Source: Streptomyces sp. CB02959 (GTDB taxonomy: Bacteria > Actinomycetota > Actinomycetes > Streptomycetales > Streptomycetaceae). Taken from it: a stretch of DNA of 64,000 bases. The notes beneath the pieces are model-generated. The model was not told where the DNA came from. It saw only the letters and a program-made list of their open reading frames with translations, and searched no databases. Made by a program: the position numbers and the translations under genes. This document shows, in pieces, positions 1-12,738 of this stretch; positions within the stretch are counted from its first letter, which is position 1, and every line of letters begins with the position of its first letter. The stretch is from NCBI RefSeq assembly GCF_002803155.1, contig NZ_NNBP01000008.1, forward strand, positions 124,001 to 188,000. Reading direction: 5' to 3'.

Positions 1-140
1 CGTCGCTGCGGGAGGCGGTCAAGGTCCAGCTGACCGAGGAGGACGGCCGCGACGCCGTGCTGCTCGGCCTGCGCCCGGACCCGTCCCGCCATGTCGAGTC
101 CCCGGCGGCCGAGTCGACCGCCCCGGCCGGCGAGCGCTAG
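1..140 (+). CDS. pyrR: PyrR, bifunctional pyr regulator / uracil phosphoribosyltransferase (3' end only)
   Basis: Only the last 45 codons are in the window, in frame from base 3 to the TAG at 138-140. The visible tail contains VKVQLTEEDGRDAVLLG, which resembles the PyrR C terminus, followed by a short Ala/Glu/Ser-rich extension. PyrR senses UMP/PRPP state and regulates pyrimidine genes in many bacteria. Its position directly upstream of pyrB fits the Streptomyces pyr cluster. The 94-base gap to pyrB shows no clear terminator. Confidence 0.85.
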   Translation, partial: SLREAVKVQLTEEDGRDAVLLGLRPDPSRHVESPAAESTAPAGER

Positions 141-234
141 CGCACGCGCGTACGGACCCGGTGACCCCGGGCCCGCACCCATGCCCGCTCAACGGACATT
201 CCCGTACACCTCCCTCACTCCCGGAGAAAACCGG

Positions 235-1212
235 ATGAAGCGCCACCTCATCTCGGCCGCCGATCTCACGCGGGACGACGCCGTGCTGATCCTCGACACC
301 GCCGAGGAAATGGCCCGGGTCGCCGACCGGCCGATCAAGAAACTGCCCGCCCTGCGCGGGCGTACCGTCTGCAACCTCTTCTTCGAGGACTCGACCCGGA
401 CCAGGATCTCCTTCGAGGCCGCCGAGAAGCGGCTCTCCGCGGACGTCATCAACTTCGCCGCCAAGGGCTCCAGCGTCTCCAAGGGCGAGTCCCTCAAGGA
501 CACCGCCCAGACCCTGGAGGCGATGGGCGTCGACGCCGTCGTCATCCGGCACAGCGCCTCCGGCGCCCCGTACCGGCTGGCCACCTCCGGCTGGATCGAC
601 GCCCCCGTCATCAACGCCGGCGACGGCACCCACCAGCACCCCACCCAGGCCCTGCTGGACGCCTTCACCATGCGGCGCCGGCTCATCGGCCCGGACGCCG
701 GGCTCGGCCGGGACCTCGACGGGAAGCGCATCACCCTCGTCGGCGACGTGCTGCACAGCCGCGTCGCCCGCTCCAACGTCGACCTCCTGCACACCCTCGG
801 CGCCGAGGTCACCCTCGTCGCGCCGCCCACCCTGGTGCCGGTCGGCGTCGAGACCTGGCCCTGCGAGGTCTCCTACGACCTCGACAGCGTGCTGCCCAAG
901 TCGGACGCCGTGATGATGCTGCGGGTCCAGCGCGAGCGGATGAACGCCGCCTTCTTCCCGACCGAGCGCGAGTACTCGCGGCGCTACGGCCTGGACGGCG
1001 ACCGGATGGCCCGGATGCCCGAGCACGCCATCGTGATGCACCCCGGGCCGATGGTCCGCGGCATGGAGATCACCGCCGAGGTCGCCGACTCCGACCGCTG
1101 CACGGTCATCGAGCAGGTCGCCAACGGCGTCTCCATCCGCATGGCCGTCCTCTACCTGCTGCTCGGCGGCAACGAGCCCGCCGTCACCCACCCCCGTACC
1201 GAGGAGAAGTAA
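235..1212 (+). CDS. pyrB: Aspartate carbamoyltransferase catalytic chain
   Basis: Catalyses carbamoyl phosphate + L-aspartate to N-carbamoyl-L-aspartate, the committed step of cytosolic UMP synthesis. The 325-residue protein has the carbamoyl-phosphate loop FFEDSTRTRISFE (STRT at about 53-56), a Lys in the KGES loop near 83, HPTQALLDAF near 135-144 and the aspartate-binding MHPGPMVRG near the C terminus. Length is normal for a class C-type ATCase; no pyrI is seen. The ATG at 235 is chosen over an in-frame start at 91 because GGAG lies 8 bases upstream and homology begins here. pyrC starts 4 bases after the stop. Confidence 0.98.
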   Translation: MKRHLISAADLTRDDAVLILDTAEEMARVADRPIKKLPALRGRTVCNLFFEDSTRTRISFEAAEKRLSADVINFAAKGSSVSKGESLKDTAQTLEAMGVDAVVIRHSASGAPYRLATSGWIDAPVINAGDGTHQHPTQALLDAFTMRRRLIGPDAGLGRDLDGKRITLVGDVLHSRVARSNVDLLHTLGAEVTLVAPPTLVPVGVETWPCEVSYDLDSVLPKSDAVMMLRVQRERMNAAFFPTEREYSRRYGLDGDRMARMPEHAIVMHPGPMVRGMEITAEVADSDRCTVIEQVANGVSIRMAVLYLLLGGNEPAVTHPRTEEK

Positions 1213-1216
1213 GACC

Positions 1217-2503
1217 ATGAGCAAGATCCTGATCCGCGGTGCGAAGGTGCTCGGCGGCGCGCCGCAGGACGTGCTGATCGACGGGGAGTTCATCGAGGCG
1301 GTGGGCACCGGCCTGTCCGCCGAGGGCGCCGACGTCGTCGAGGCCGACGGCAAGGTCCTCCTGCCGGGCCTGGTCGACCTGCACACCCATCTGCGCGAGC
1401 CGGGCCGGGAGGACTCCGAGACCGTCCTGACCGGTACCCGGGCCGCGGCCAGCGGCGGCTACACCGCGGTGTTCGCCATGGCCAACACCTTCCCGGTCGC
1501 CGACACCGCCGGCGTCGTCGAGCAGGTCTACCGGCTGGGCAAGGAGAGCGGCTACTGCGACGTGCAGCCCATCGGCGCCGTCACCGTCGGCCTGGAGGGC
1601 AAGAAGCTCGCCGAGCTGGGCGCGATGCACGAGTCGGCGGCCGGCGTCACGGTCTTCTCCGACGACGGCAAGTGCGTCGACGACGCGGTGATCATGCGGC
1701 GGGCCCTGGAGTACGTGAAGGCGTTCGGTGGGGTCGTCGCCCAGCACGCCCAGGAGCCGCGGCTGACCGAGGGCGCCCAGATGAACGAGGGCATCGTCTC
1801 GGCCGAGCTGGGGCTCGGCGGCTGGCCGGCCGTCGCCGAGGAGTCGATCATCGCCCGGGACGTGCTGCTCGCCGAGCACGTGGGGTCCCGGGTCCACATC
1901 TGCCACCTCTCGACCGCGGGCAGCGTCGAGATCGTCCGGTGGGCCAAGTCCCGCGGCATCGACGTGACGGCCGAGGTCACCCCGCACCACCTGCTCCTCA
2001 CCGACGAGCTGGTGCGCAGCTACAACCCGGTCTACAAGGTCAACCCGCCGCTGCGCACCGAGCGCGACGTCATGGCGCTGCGGGAGGCCCTCGCCGACGG
2101 CACGATCGACATCGTCGCCACCGACCACGCCCCGCACCCGCACGAGGACAAGGACTGCGAGTGGGCCGCGGCCGCGATGGGCATGGTGGGCCTGGAGACC
2201 GCCCTGTCGGTCGTCCAGCACACCATGGTCGAGACCGGGCTGCTGGACTGGGCCGGCGTCGCCGACCGGATGTCCGCCACCCCGGCGCGGATCGGGCAGC
2301 TGGCGGCCCACGGTCGCCCCATCTCAGCCGGCGAGCCCGCCAACCTCACCCTGGTCGATTCCGCTTACCGTGGAGAGGTGGACCCCGCGGGCTTCGCCTC
2401 CCGCAGCCGCAACACCCCCTACGAGGGCCGTGAGCTGCCGGGACGCGTCACCCACACCTTCCTGCGAGGCCGCGCAACGCTCGTCGACGGGAAGCTCGCG
2501 TGA
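1217..2503 (+). CDS. pyrC: Dihydroorotase
   Basis: Zinc amidohydrolase that cyclises N-carbamoyl-aspartate to dihydroorotate. The 428-residue length fits class I dihydroorotases. The first metal site DLHTHLREPG is at about 54-63, further metal His residues sit in the central TIM-barrel strands (QHAQEP, ICHLSTAGS), and the ATDHAPHP motif lies near 301-308. Start ATG sits 4 bases after pyrB, and the stop TGA overlaps the next GTG start, so translation is coupled both ways. Confidence 0.98.
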   Translation: MSKILIRGAKVLGGAPQDVLIDGEFIEAVGTGLSAEGADVVEADGKVLLPGLVDLHTHLREPGREDSETVLTGTRAAASGGYTAVFAMANTFPVADTAGVVEQVYRLGKESGYCDVQPIGAVTVGLEGKKLAELGAMHESAAGVTVFSDDGKCVDDAVIMRRALEYVKAFGGVVAQHAQEPRLTEGAQMNEGIVSAELGLGGWPAVAEESIIARDVLLAEHVGSRVHICHLSTAGSVEIVRWAKSRGIDVTAEVTPHHLLLTDELVRSYNPVYKVNPPLRTERDVMALREALADGTIDIVATDHAPHPHEDKDCEWAAAAMGMVGLETALSVVQHTMVETGLLDWAGVADRMSATPARIGQLAAHGRPISAGEPANLTLVDSAYRGEVDPAGFASRSRNTPYEGRELPGRVTHTFLRGRATLVDGKLA

Positions 2504-3087
2504 CTCCTTCACTCATCCACTTGGCCGCGGAACCGCACTCCGCCCCGGTCACCGACTGGGCCGGACGCATCGCCTGGGTGGTCGGTCTGCTGGTCTTCGT
2601 CGTCTTCGTCTACTGGCTGATGCGCCAGGGCTGGAAGTGGCGCGGCACCCTCCAGGGCGATCTGCCCGAGCTGCCGACCGCCCCGGCCGACGCCGGCGAG
2701 CCCCGGCTGGCCCTCAGCGGCCGCTACCACGGCTCGACCACCGCCGGGCAGTGGCTGGACCGGATCGTCGCCCGCGGCCTGGGCACCCGCAGCCGGGCCG
2801 AACTGACCCTGACCGACCAGGGCCTGTCCGTCGTACGGCCGGGCGCCACGGACTTCTTCGTACCGGCCGCCGCCCTGCGCGGCGCCCGCCTCGACAAGGG
2901 GATCGCCGGCAAGGTCCTCCCCGAGGGCGGCCTGCTGGTCGTCACCTGGGAACACGGCGGCAGGCAGATCGACTCGGGCTTCCGCTCCGACCAGGCGACC
3001 GAGCACCCCGCCTGGGTCGAGGCCCTCAACCAGCTCAGCACCACCGAGCACACCACCGAGCACAGTGAAACGGAAGGCGCACGATGA
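2500..3087 (+). CDS. Conserved membrane-anchored protein of the pyr operon
   Basis: 195 residues, function unknown. One clear membrane segment occupies about residues 22-42 (WVVGLLVFVVFVYWLM), followed by a basic WKWRG border and a soluble domain in which short beta strands such as LTDQGLSVV and GLLVVTWEHGG suggest a PH-like or similar beta-rich fold; that fold is an inference. It is locked into the operon by a GTGA overlap with pyrC and an ATGA overlap with carA. A membrane protein at this position is a constant feature of Streptomyces pyr clusters, which suggests a conserved but undefined link to pyrimidine synthesis or to the membrane-bound dihydroorotate dehydrogenase. Confidence 0.85.
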   Translation: MTPSLIHLAAEPHSAPVTDWAGRIAWVVGLLVFVVFVYWLMRQGWKWRGTLQGDLPELPTAPADAGEPRLALSGRYHGSTTAGQWLDRIVARGLGTRSRAELTLTDQGLSVVRPGATDFFVPAAALRGARLDKGIAGKVLPEGGLLVVTWEHGGRQIDSGFRSDQATEHPAWVEALNQLSTTEHTTEHSETEGAR

Positions 3088-4218
3088 CGACCTCCACCAA
3101 GGGGACCGCCAAAATCCCCGCCGTACTCGTCCTGGAGGACGGCCGCACCTTCCGCGGCCGTGCCTACGGGGCCGTGGGGGAGACCTTCGGTGAAGCGGTG
3201 TTCTCCACCGGCATGACCGGTTACCAGGAGACGCTGACCGACCCCTCGTACCACCGCCAGGTCGTCGTCATGACCGCCCCGCACGTCGGCAACACCGGCG
3301 TGAACGACGAGGACCCCGAGTCCGCGCGGATCTGGGTCTCCGGCTACGTCGTCCGCGACCCCGCCCGCGTCCCGTCCAACTGGCGCTCCCAGCGCTCCCT
3401 CGACGAGGAGCTGCGCCACCAGGGCGTCGTCGGCATCAGCGGCGTCGACACCCGCGCGCTCACCCGCCACCTGCGCGAGCGCGGTGCGATGCGGGTCGGC
3501 ATCTTCTCCGGCAACGCGCTGCCCGACGAGGGCACGATGCTCGCCGAGGTGCGCCAGCAGCCCGAGATGCAGGGCGCCGACCTCTCCGCGCAGGTCGCCA
3601 CCAAGGAGACGTACGTCGTCCCGGCGATCGGCACGAAGAAGTTCACCGTGGCCGCCGTCGACCTCGGCATCAAGGGCATGACCCCGCACCGGATGGCCGA
3701 GCGCGGCATCGAGGTGCACGTGCTGCCGGCCACCGCGACCGCCGAGGACATCTACGCGGTCGCCCCCGACGGCGTGTTCTTCTCCAACGGGCCCGGCGAC
3801 CCGGCCACCGCCGACCACGCGGTCGGCGTGATGCGCGAGGTGCTCTCCCGGAAGACCCCGCTGTTCGGCATCTGCTTCGGCAACCAGATCCTGGGCCGGG
3901 CGCTGGGCTTCGGCACGTACAAGCTCAAGTACGGGCACCGCGGCATCAACCAGCCGGTGCAGGACCGTACGACCGGCAAGGTCGAGGTCACCGCGCACAA
4001 CCACGGGTTCGCCGTGGACGCGCCGCTCGACAAGGTCTCCGACACCCCCTTCGGCCGCGCCGAGGTCTCCCACGTCTGCCTCAACGACAACGTGGTGGAG
4101 GGGCTTCAGCTCCTCGACCAGCCGGCATTCAGCGTGCAGTACCACCCCGAGGCGGCCGCCGGCCCGCACGACGCCGCGTACCTCTTCGACCGCTTCGTTT
4201 CCCTGATGGAGGGCCAGC

Positions 4219-4226
<8 letters not shown>
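3084..4226 (+). CDS. carA: Carbamoyl-phosphate synthase, small (glutaminase) subunit
   Basis: Hydrolyses glutamine and channels ammonia to CarB for carbamoyl phosphate used by both pyrimidine and arginine synthesis. 380 residues: N-terminal CPSase small-chain domain (LEDGRTFRGRAYGA, GMTGYQETLTDPSY), then a class I glutamine amidotransferase domain with the nucleophile in LFGICFGNQILG (Cys near 263) and the partner His/Glu in QYHPEAAAG near 351-356. The ATG overlaps the stop of the preceding gene, and its own stop overlaps carB by 8 bases. Confidence 0.98.
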
Positions 4227-7530
<3,304 letters not shown>

Positions 7531-7535
7531 GCCCG

Positions 7536-7565
7536 AGAGGGGGACACCGGATGGTGTCCCCCTCT
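7536..7565 (+). terminator. Hairpin between carB and pyrD
   Basis: A 13-bp perfect inverted repeat (arm AGAGGGGGACACC, loop GGAT) starts 6 bases after carB. No long T run follows, only TCTTCATG. It may be a partial terminator or an RNA-stability element that sets relative levels of carAB and pyrDF within one cluster. Confidence 0.6.
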
Positions 7566-7609
7566 TCATGAGCCCACCGACCCGTTCCTCGCGAAAAGGC
7601 CCGCCCACC

Positions 7610-8715
<1,106 letters not shown>

Positions 8716-8719
<4 letters not shown>

Positions 8720-9552
8720 GCCTCGAACCCTTCGGCGCGCGTCTGCGCCGCGCCATGGACGAGCGCGGCCCGCTCTGCGTCGGCATCGACCCGCACGCCT
8801 CGCTGCTGGCCGACTGGGGCCTGAACGACGACGTGGCGGGCCTGGCCCGGTTCACCCGGACCGTCGTGGAGGCCCTCGGCGAGCAGGTCGCGGTCTTCAA
8901 GCCGCAGTCGGCCTTCTTCGAGCGGTTCGGCTCGCGCGGCCTCGCCGTCCTGGAGACCGCCGTCGAGGAGGCGCGGGAGCGCGGCGCTCTGATCCTGATG
9001 GACGCCAAGCGCGGCGACATCGGTTCCACCATGGGCGCCTACGCCGAGGCGTTCCTGCGCCCGGACTCGCCGCTGTTCTCGGACGCGCTGACGGTCTCCC
9101 CGTACCTCGGCTTCGGCTCGCTGAAGCCCGCCGTGGAGCTGGCGCGGGAGAACGGCGCCGGCCTCTTCGTGCTCGGCCTGACCTCCAACCCGGAGGGCGC
9201 GGAGGTCCAGCGGGCGGTCCGCGAGGACGGCCGCACGGTCGCCGCCACCATGCTCGGCCACCTGGCCGCCGAGAACGCCGGGGCCCAGCCGCTGGGGTCC
9301 TTCGGCGCGGTCGTCGGCGCCACGCTCGGCGATCTCTCCGCCTTCGACCTGGCGATCAACGGCCCGCTGCTGGCACCCGGCATCGGGGCGCAGGGCGCCA
9401 CCCCCGCCGACCTGCCCACCGTCTTCGGCAAGGCGGTCCGCAACGTGGTGCCGAGCGTCAGCCGGGGAGTGCTGAAGCACGGTCCGGACGTCGGCGCGCT
9501 GCGCGCGGCGGCGACCCGCTGTGCCGACGAAGTGCGCGCGGCGGTCGCATAA
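8716..9552 (+). CDS. pyrF: Orotidine 5'-phosphate decarboxylase
   Basis: Final step to UMP. 278 residues, as in the longer actinobacterial/myxobacterial type rather than the 230-residue enterobacterial type. LCVGIDPH opens the barrel; the catalytic DAKRGDIG is near 96-103; NVVPSVSRGV and the C-terminal strand supply phosphate contacts. ATG 8716 overlaps the pyrD stop (ATGA); a longer in-frame start at 8617 lies deep inside pyrD and is rejected. Confidence 0.97.
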
Positions 9553-9574
9553 CGAGGTTATTTGGTCCCGAAAT

Positions 9575-9609
9575 GTCCTGGTCAGCTGAGTCTGACCAGG
9601 ACTTTTCGT
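9575..9609 (+). terminator. Intrinsic terminator of the pyr operon
   Basis: Ten-base perfect arms (GTCCTGGTCA / TGACCAGGAC) with an 8-base loop, followed directly by TTTTCGT. It lies 22 bases after pyrF and is the best-formed terminator in the cluster. Confidence 0.85.
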
Positions 9610-9681
9610 CTGTTCTCGCTGACTCCAGCGCCATCGGCCGCTAGTCTCCGACGAGAGCACTGCACGTAAGCGCGTTGCTCG

Positions 9682-9710
9682 TTGCTCCGCTGTTGCGGGG
9701 CGACTAGGTT
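9682..9710 (+). promoter_or_regulatory. Candidate promoter for mihF
   Basis: TTGCTC, 17 bases, TAGGTT: a good match to the vegetative sigma (HrdB-like) pattern, placed 48 bases before the mihF start and just after the pyrF terminator. Predicted from sequence only. Confidence 0.5.
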
Positions 9711-9757
9711 CCACACCGGTCCGTATCCGACAGTTCGACATCCGAGGTGACGTAGGC

Positions 9758-10081
9758 GTGGCTCTTCCGCCCCTTACCCCTGAACAGCGCGCTGCCGCGC
9801 TCGAAAAGGCCGCCGCGGCTCGCCGGGAGCGCGCCGAGGTCAAGAATCGGCTCAAGCACTCCGGGGCCTCCCTGCACGAGGTCATCCAGCAGGGCCAGAA
9901 GAACGATGTCATCGGCAAGATGAAGGTCTCCGCCCTCCTGGAGTCCCTGCCGGGCGTGGGCAAGGTCCGCGCAAAGCAGATCATGGAGCGGCTCGGCATC
10001 TCCGAGAGCCGCCGAGTGCGCGGTCTGGGCTCCAACCAGATCGCATCGCTGGAGCGTGAGTTCGGCAGCACGGGTTCCTGA
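9758..10081 (+). CDS. mihF: Integration host factor-like nucleoid protein (sIHF/mIHF family)
   Basis: 107-residue basic DNA-binding protein of the actinobacterial IHF family, which bends and compacts DNA and influences development and antibiotic production in Streptomyces. It is not related in sequence to E. coli IHF. The protein has an N-terminal helix rich in Ala/Arg/Glu, then a helix-two turns-helix core with LLESLPGVGKVRAKQIME (the GVGKVRA loop contacts DNA) and ISESRRVRGLGSNQ. GTG start with GAGGTGAC 5' of it. Location between pyrF and gmk is the conserved one. Confidence 0.95.
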   Translation: MALPPLTPEQRAAALEKAAAARRERAEVKNRLKHSGASLHEVIQQGQKNDVIGKMKVSALLESLPGVGKVRAKQIMERLGISESRRVRGLGSNQIASLEREFGSTGS

Positions 10082-10119
10082 GTTTCTCGGCATTGCCGGG
10101 AAGCTGGAATAATCGCTGC

Positions 10120-10740
10120 ATGAGTTCAGCAGTCTCCCGGGGGTCCGCCCCGGTTCCCCCGGCCAGACAACCGCGCCTGACCGTGCTCTCCGGCCCTTCG
10201 GGGGTCGGCAAGAGCACGGTCGTCGCGCATCTGCGCAAGGTCCATCCCGAAATCTGGCTCTCGGTCTCGGCCACCACCCGCAAGCCGCGCCCGGGGGAGC
10301 GCCACGGCGTCCAGTACTTCTTCGTCGAGGACGAGGAATTCGACAAGCTGGTCGCCAACGGTGAGCTGCTGGAATGGGCCGAGTTCGCCGGCAACCGCTA
10401 CGGCACCCCGCGCCAGGCGGTGCTGGACCGGCTGGCGGCCGGCGAGCCGGTCCTTCTGGAGATCGACCTGCAGGGCGCCCGCCAGGTGCGCGAGTCCATG
10501 TCGGACGCCGACCTGGTCTTCCTGGCCCCGCCGAGCTGGGAGGAGCTGGTCCGCCGGCTCACCGGCCGCGGCACGGAGGCCCCGGAGGTCATCGAGCGGC
10601 GCCTGGAGGCGGCCCGGATCGAGCTCGCGGCGGAGAAGGAGTTCGACGTGACGCTCGTCAACACCTCCGTCGAGGACGTCAGCCGTGAGCTGCTAGCCTT
10701 GATGCTGCGCCGCCCTGAAGACCGGACCTCCGGCGACTGA
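10120..10740 (+). CDS. gmk: Guanylate kinase
   Basis: Phosphorylates GMP to GDP. 206 residues with the P-loop LSGPSGVGKSTV near 26-37, the GMP-binding SVSATTRKPRPGE and YFFVEDEEFDKL regions, and LLEIDLQGARQV. The protein carries about 20 extra N-terminal residues before the P-loop strand, which is common in Streptomyces. Start ATG 10120 lies 38 bases after mihF; a start at 10093 is in frame but has no better ribosome site. Confidence 0.96.
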   Translation: MSSAVSRGSAPVPPARQPRLTVLSGPSGVGKSTVVAHLRKVHPEIWLSVSATTRKPRPGERHGVQYFFVEDEEFDKLVANGELLEWAEFAGNRYGTPRQAVLDRLAAGEPVLLEIDLQGARQVRESMSDADLVFLAPPSWEELVRRLTGRGTEAPEVIERRLEAARIELAAEKEFDVTLVNTSVEDVSRELLALMLRRPEDRTSGD

Positions 10741-10819
10741 CTCCGGTCCCGATCGCGGCGCCGCTGATTTCGGCGCCTGTGCGCCATCACCTGCTTCATC
10801 CCCCTTCGGAAGGTAGAGA

Positions 10820-11095
10820 GTGTCCTCTTCCATCACCGCACCCGAGGGCATCATCAACCCACCCATTGATGAGCTTCTCGAGGCCACCGACTCGAAGTAC
10901 AGCCTCGTGATCTACGCCGCCAAGCGTGCGCGCCAGATCAACGCGTACTACTCCCAGCTCGGCGAGGGCCTGCTGGAGTACGTCGGCCCGCTGGTCGACA
11001 CCCACGTGCACGAGAAGCCGCTGTCGATCGCGCTCCGCGAGATCAACGCCGGCCTGCTGACCTCTGAGGCCATCGAGGGTCCGGCCGGCCAGTAA
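10820..11095 (+). CDS. rpoZ: RNA polymerase omega subunit
   Basis: 91-residue omega subunit that helps assemble and stabilise RNA polymerase. The conserved block PPIDELLEATDSKYSLVIYAAKRARQI is recognisable (residues about 14-39), followed by the Streptomyces-type tail ending KPLSIALREINAGLLTSEAI. GTG start with GGAAGG 8 bases upstream. The gmk-rpoZ-coaBC order is conserved in actinobacteria. Confidence 0.97.
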   Translation: MSSSITAPEGIINPPIDELLEATDSKYSLVIYAAKRARQINAYYSQLGEGLLEYVGPLVDTHVHEKPLSIALREINAGLLTSEAIEGPAGQ

Positions 11096-11111
11096 GCGGC
11101 ACCGCGTCCCT

Positions 11112-11174
11112 CACCAAGGGCCCGGCACAGGTACCTCCCGGCGTGTAGCCGGGGGACCTGCCGGGCCCTTGGTG
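11112..11174 (+). terminator. Large hairpin after rpoZ
   Basis: CACCAAGGGCCCGGCA pairs with TGCCGGGCCCTTGGTG (16 bp, with a further interrupted CAGG/CCTG extension and a small internal TCCCGGC/GCCGGGG stem). No T tract follows. It separates rpoZ from coaBC. Confidence 0.65.
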
Positions 11175-11236
11175 TGCCGTGAGGGCATAGGTTGAGGGAC
11201 ATGCGTTCGGACCTAGGCTCGGGGAGCGGGGAATCG

Positions 11237-12466
11237 ATGGACAAGCGGGAGCGGCCCAGGGTCGTCCTGGGGGTCAGTGGCGGGATCGCCGCGTACAAAG
11301 CGTGCGAGCTGCTGCGCCGACTCACGGAGTCCGGCCATGACGTACGGGTGGTGCCGACCGCCTCGTCGCTGCACTTCGTCGGCGAGGCCACCTGGTCGGC
11401 GCTGTCCGGCAACCCGGCCACCACGGAGGTCTGGGAGTCCGTCCACGAGGTCCCGCACGTCCGCATCGGTCAGGCCGCCGACCTCGTCGTGGTCGCCCCG
11501 GCCACCGCCGACATGCTGGCCAAGGCCGCCCACGGCCTCGCCGACGACCTGCTGACCAACACCCTGCTCACCGCCCGCTGTCCGGTGATCTTCGCGCCCG
11601 CGATGCACACCGAGATGTGGGAGAACCCCGCCACCCAGGAGAACGTCGCCACGCTGCGGCGCCGCGGCGCGCTCGTCATCGAGCCCGCGGTGGGCCGGCT
11701 TACCGGCGTCGACACCGGCAAGGGCCGCTTCCCGGACCCGGTGGAGATCTTCGACCTGTGCCGCCAGGTGCTGGCCCGCGGCGCCGAGGGCCTGCCGCAG
11801 GACCTCGCGGGTCGCCACGTCGTGGTCAGCGCGGGCGGCACCCGGGAGCCGCTGGACCCGGTGCGCTACCTGGGCAACCGCTCGTCCGGCAAGCAGGGCT
11901 ACGCCCTGGCCCGTACCGCCGCGGCCCGCGGTGCCCGGGTCACCCTGGTCGCCGGCAACACCGAGCTGCCCGACCCGGCCGGTGTGGACGTGATCCACAT
12001 CGGCACCGCCCGGCAGCTGCGCGAGGCCGTGCTGAAGGCCGCGGCGGACGCCGACGCGGTGGTGATGGCCGCCGCGGTGGCCGATTTCCGCCCTGCGGTT
12101 TACGCCACCGGGAAGATCAAGAAGCAGGAGGGCCAGGAGCCGGAACCCGTCACCCTGGTGCGAAATCCGGACATCCTTGCCGAGCTCTCCGCGGACCGGG
12201 CCCGCCCCGGCCAGCTGGTCGTCGGCTTCGCCGCCGAGACCGACGACGTCCTTGCCAACGGCCGGGCCAAGCTCGCCCGCAAGGGCTGCGATCTCCTGGT
12301 CGTCAACGAGGTCGGCGAAGACAAGACCTTCGGTTCGGCCGAGAACGAGGCCGTGATCCTGGCCACGGACGGCACCGAGGCCGCCGTGCCCTACGGTCCG
12401 AAGGAAGCGCTCGCCGACACCGTCTGGGACCTGGTCATCCCCCGTCTGGCCGATCCGCGCCCCTGA
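11237..12466 (+). CDS. coaBC: Bifunctional phosphopantothenoylcysteine decarboxylase / phosphopantothenate-cysteine ligase
   Basis: Two consecutive steps of coenzyme A synthesis in one 409-residue protein. The N-terminal flavodoxin-like CoaC half (about 1-190) shows VVLGVSGGIAAYKACEL, the FMN-binding APATADMLAKAAHGLADD and the PAMHTEMWENPA segment. The C-terminal CoaB half (about 190-409) shows VSAGGTREPLDPVRYLGN and KIKKQEG, part of the ligase active site. ATG 11237 follows GGGGAA and gives the usual N terminus; an upstream in-frame ATG at 11192 is possible. Confidence 0.96.
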   Translation: MDKRERPRVVLGVSGGIAAYKACELLRRLTESGHDVRVVPTASSLHFVGEATWSALSGNPATTEVWESVHEVPHVRIGQAADLVVVAPATADMLAKAAHGLADDLLTNTLLTARCPVIFAPAMHTEMWENPATQENVATLRRRGALVIEPAVGRLTGVDTGKGRFPDPVEIFDLCRQVLARGAEGLPQDLAGRHVVVSAGGTREPLDPVRYLGNRSSGKQGYALARTAAARGARVTLVAGNTELPDPAGVDVIHIGTARQLREAVLKAAADADAVVMAAAVADFRPAVYATGKIKKQEGQEPEPVTLVRNPDILAELSADRARPGQLVVGFAAETDDVLANGRAKLARKGCDLLVVNEVGEDKTFGSAENEAVILATDGTEAAVPYGPKEALADTVWDLVIPRLADPRP

Positions 12467-12738
12467 CGTTCACCCCTGCGGGTAACCCCCGGACCGGGCT
12501 CTCGGGCACCCTGATCGGCCCCTGAAATTCGGCGTGTCCTCTTGACCCGACTGATTCTCAAGGTGATCGTCACTACCGTGAGTCAGTGGTGTCCCAGGTC
12601 ACGGGGGTTCCATAAATCGAGACTGCGTGCCCAAGCGCCACGTTCGACCGATAAACTGGCAGTGGATTTGGCCGAGCGCAGCTCTCGGCCGTTCCGCTAA
12701 ATGATCAGCCAGCAGCCGCTGCAACCCCAGGGAGCGAT

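Noticed and set aside
91..234. Longer PyrB start at 91
   Set aside because: The extra 48 residues overlap the pyrR end, have no family counterpart and the ribosome site favours 235.
12467..12738. SAM riboswitch upstream of metK
   Set aside because: None of the known SAM aptamer cores could be folded from the sequence by eye; only short, unrelated stems are present.
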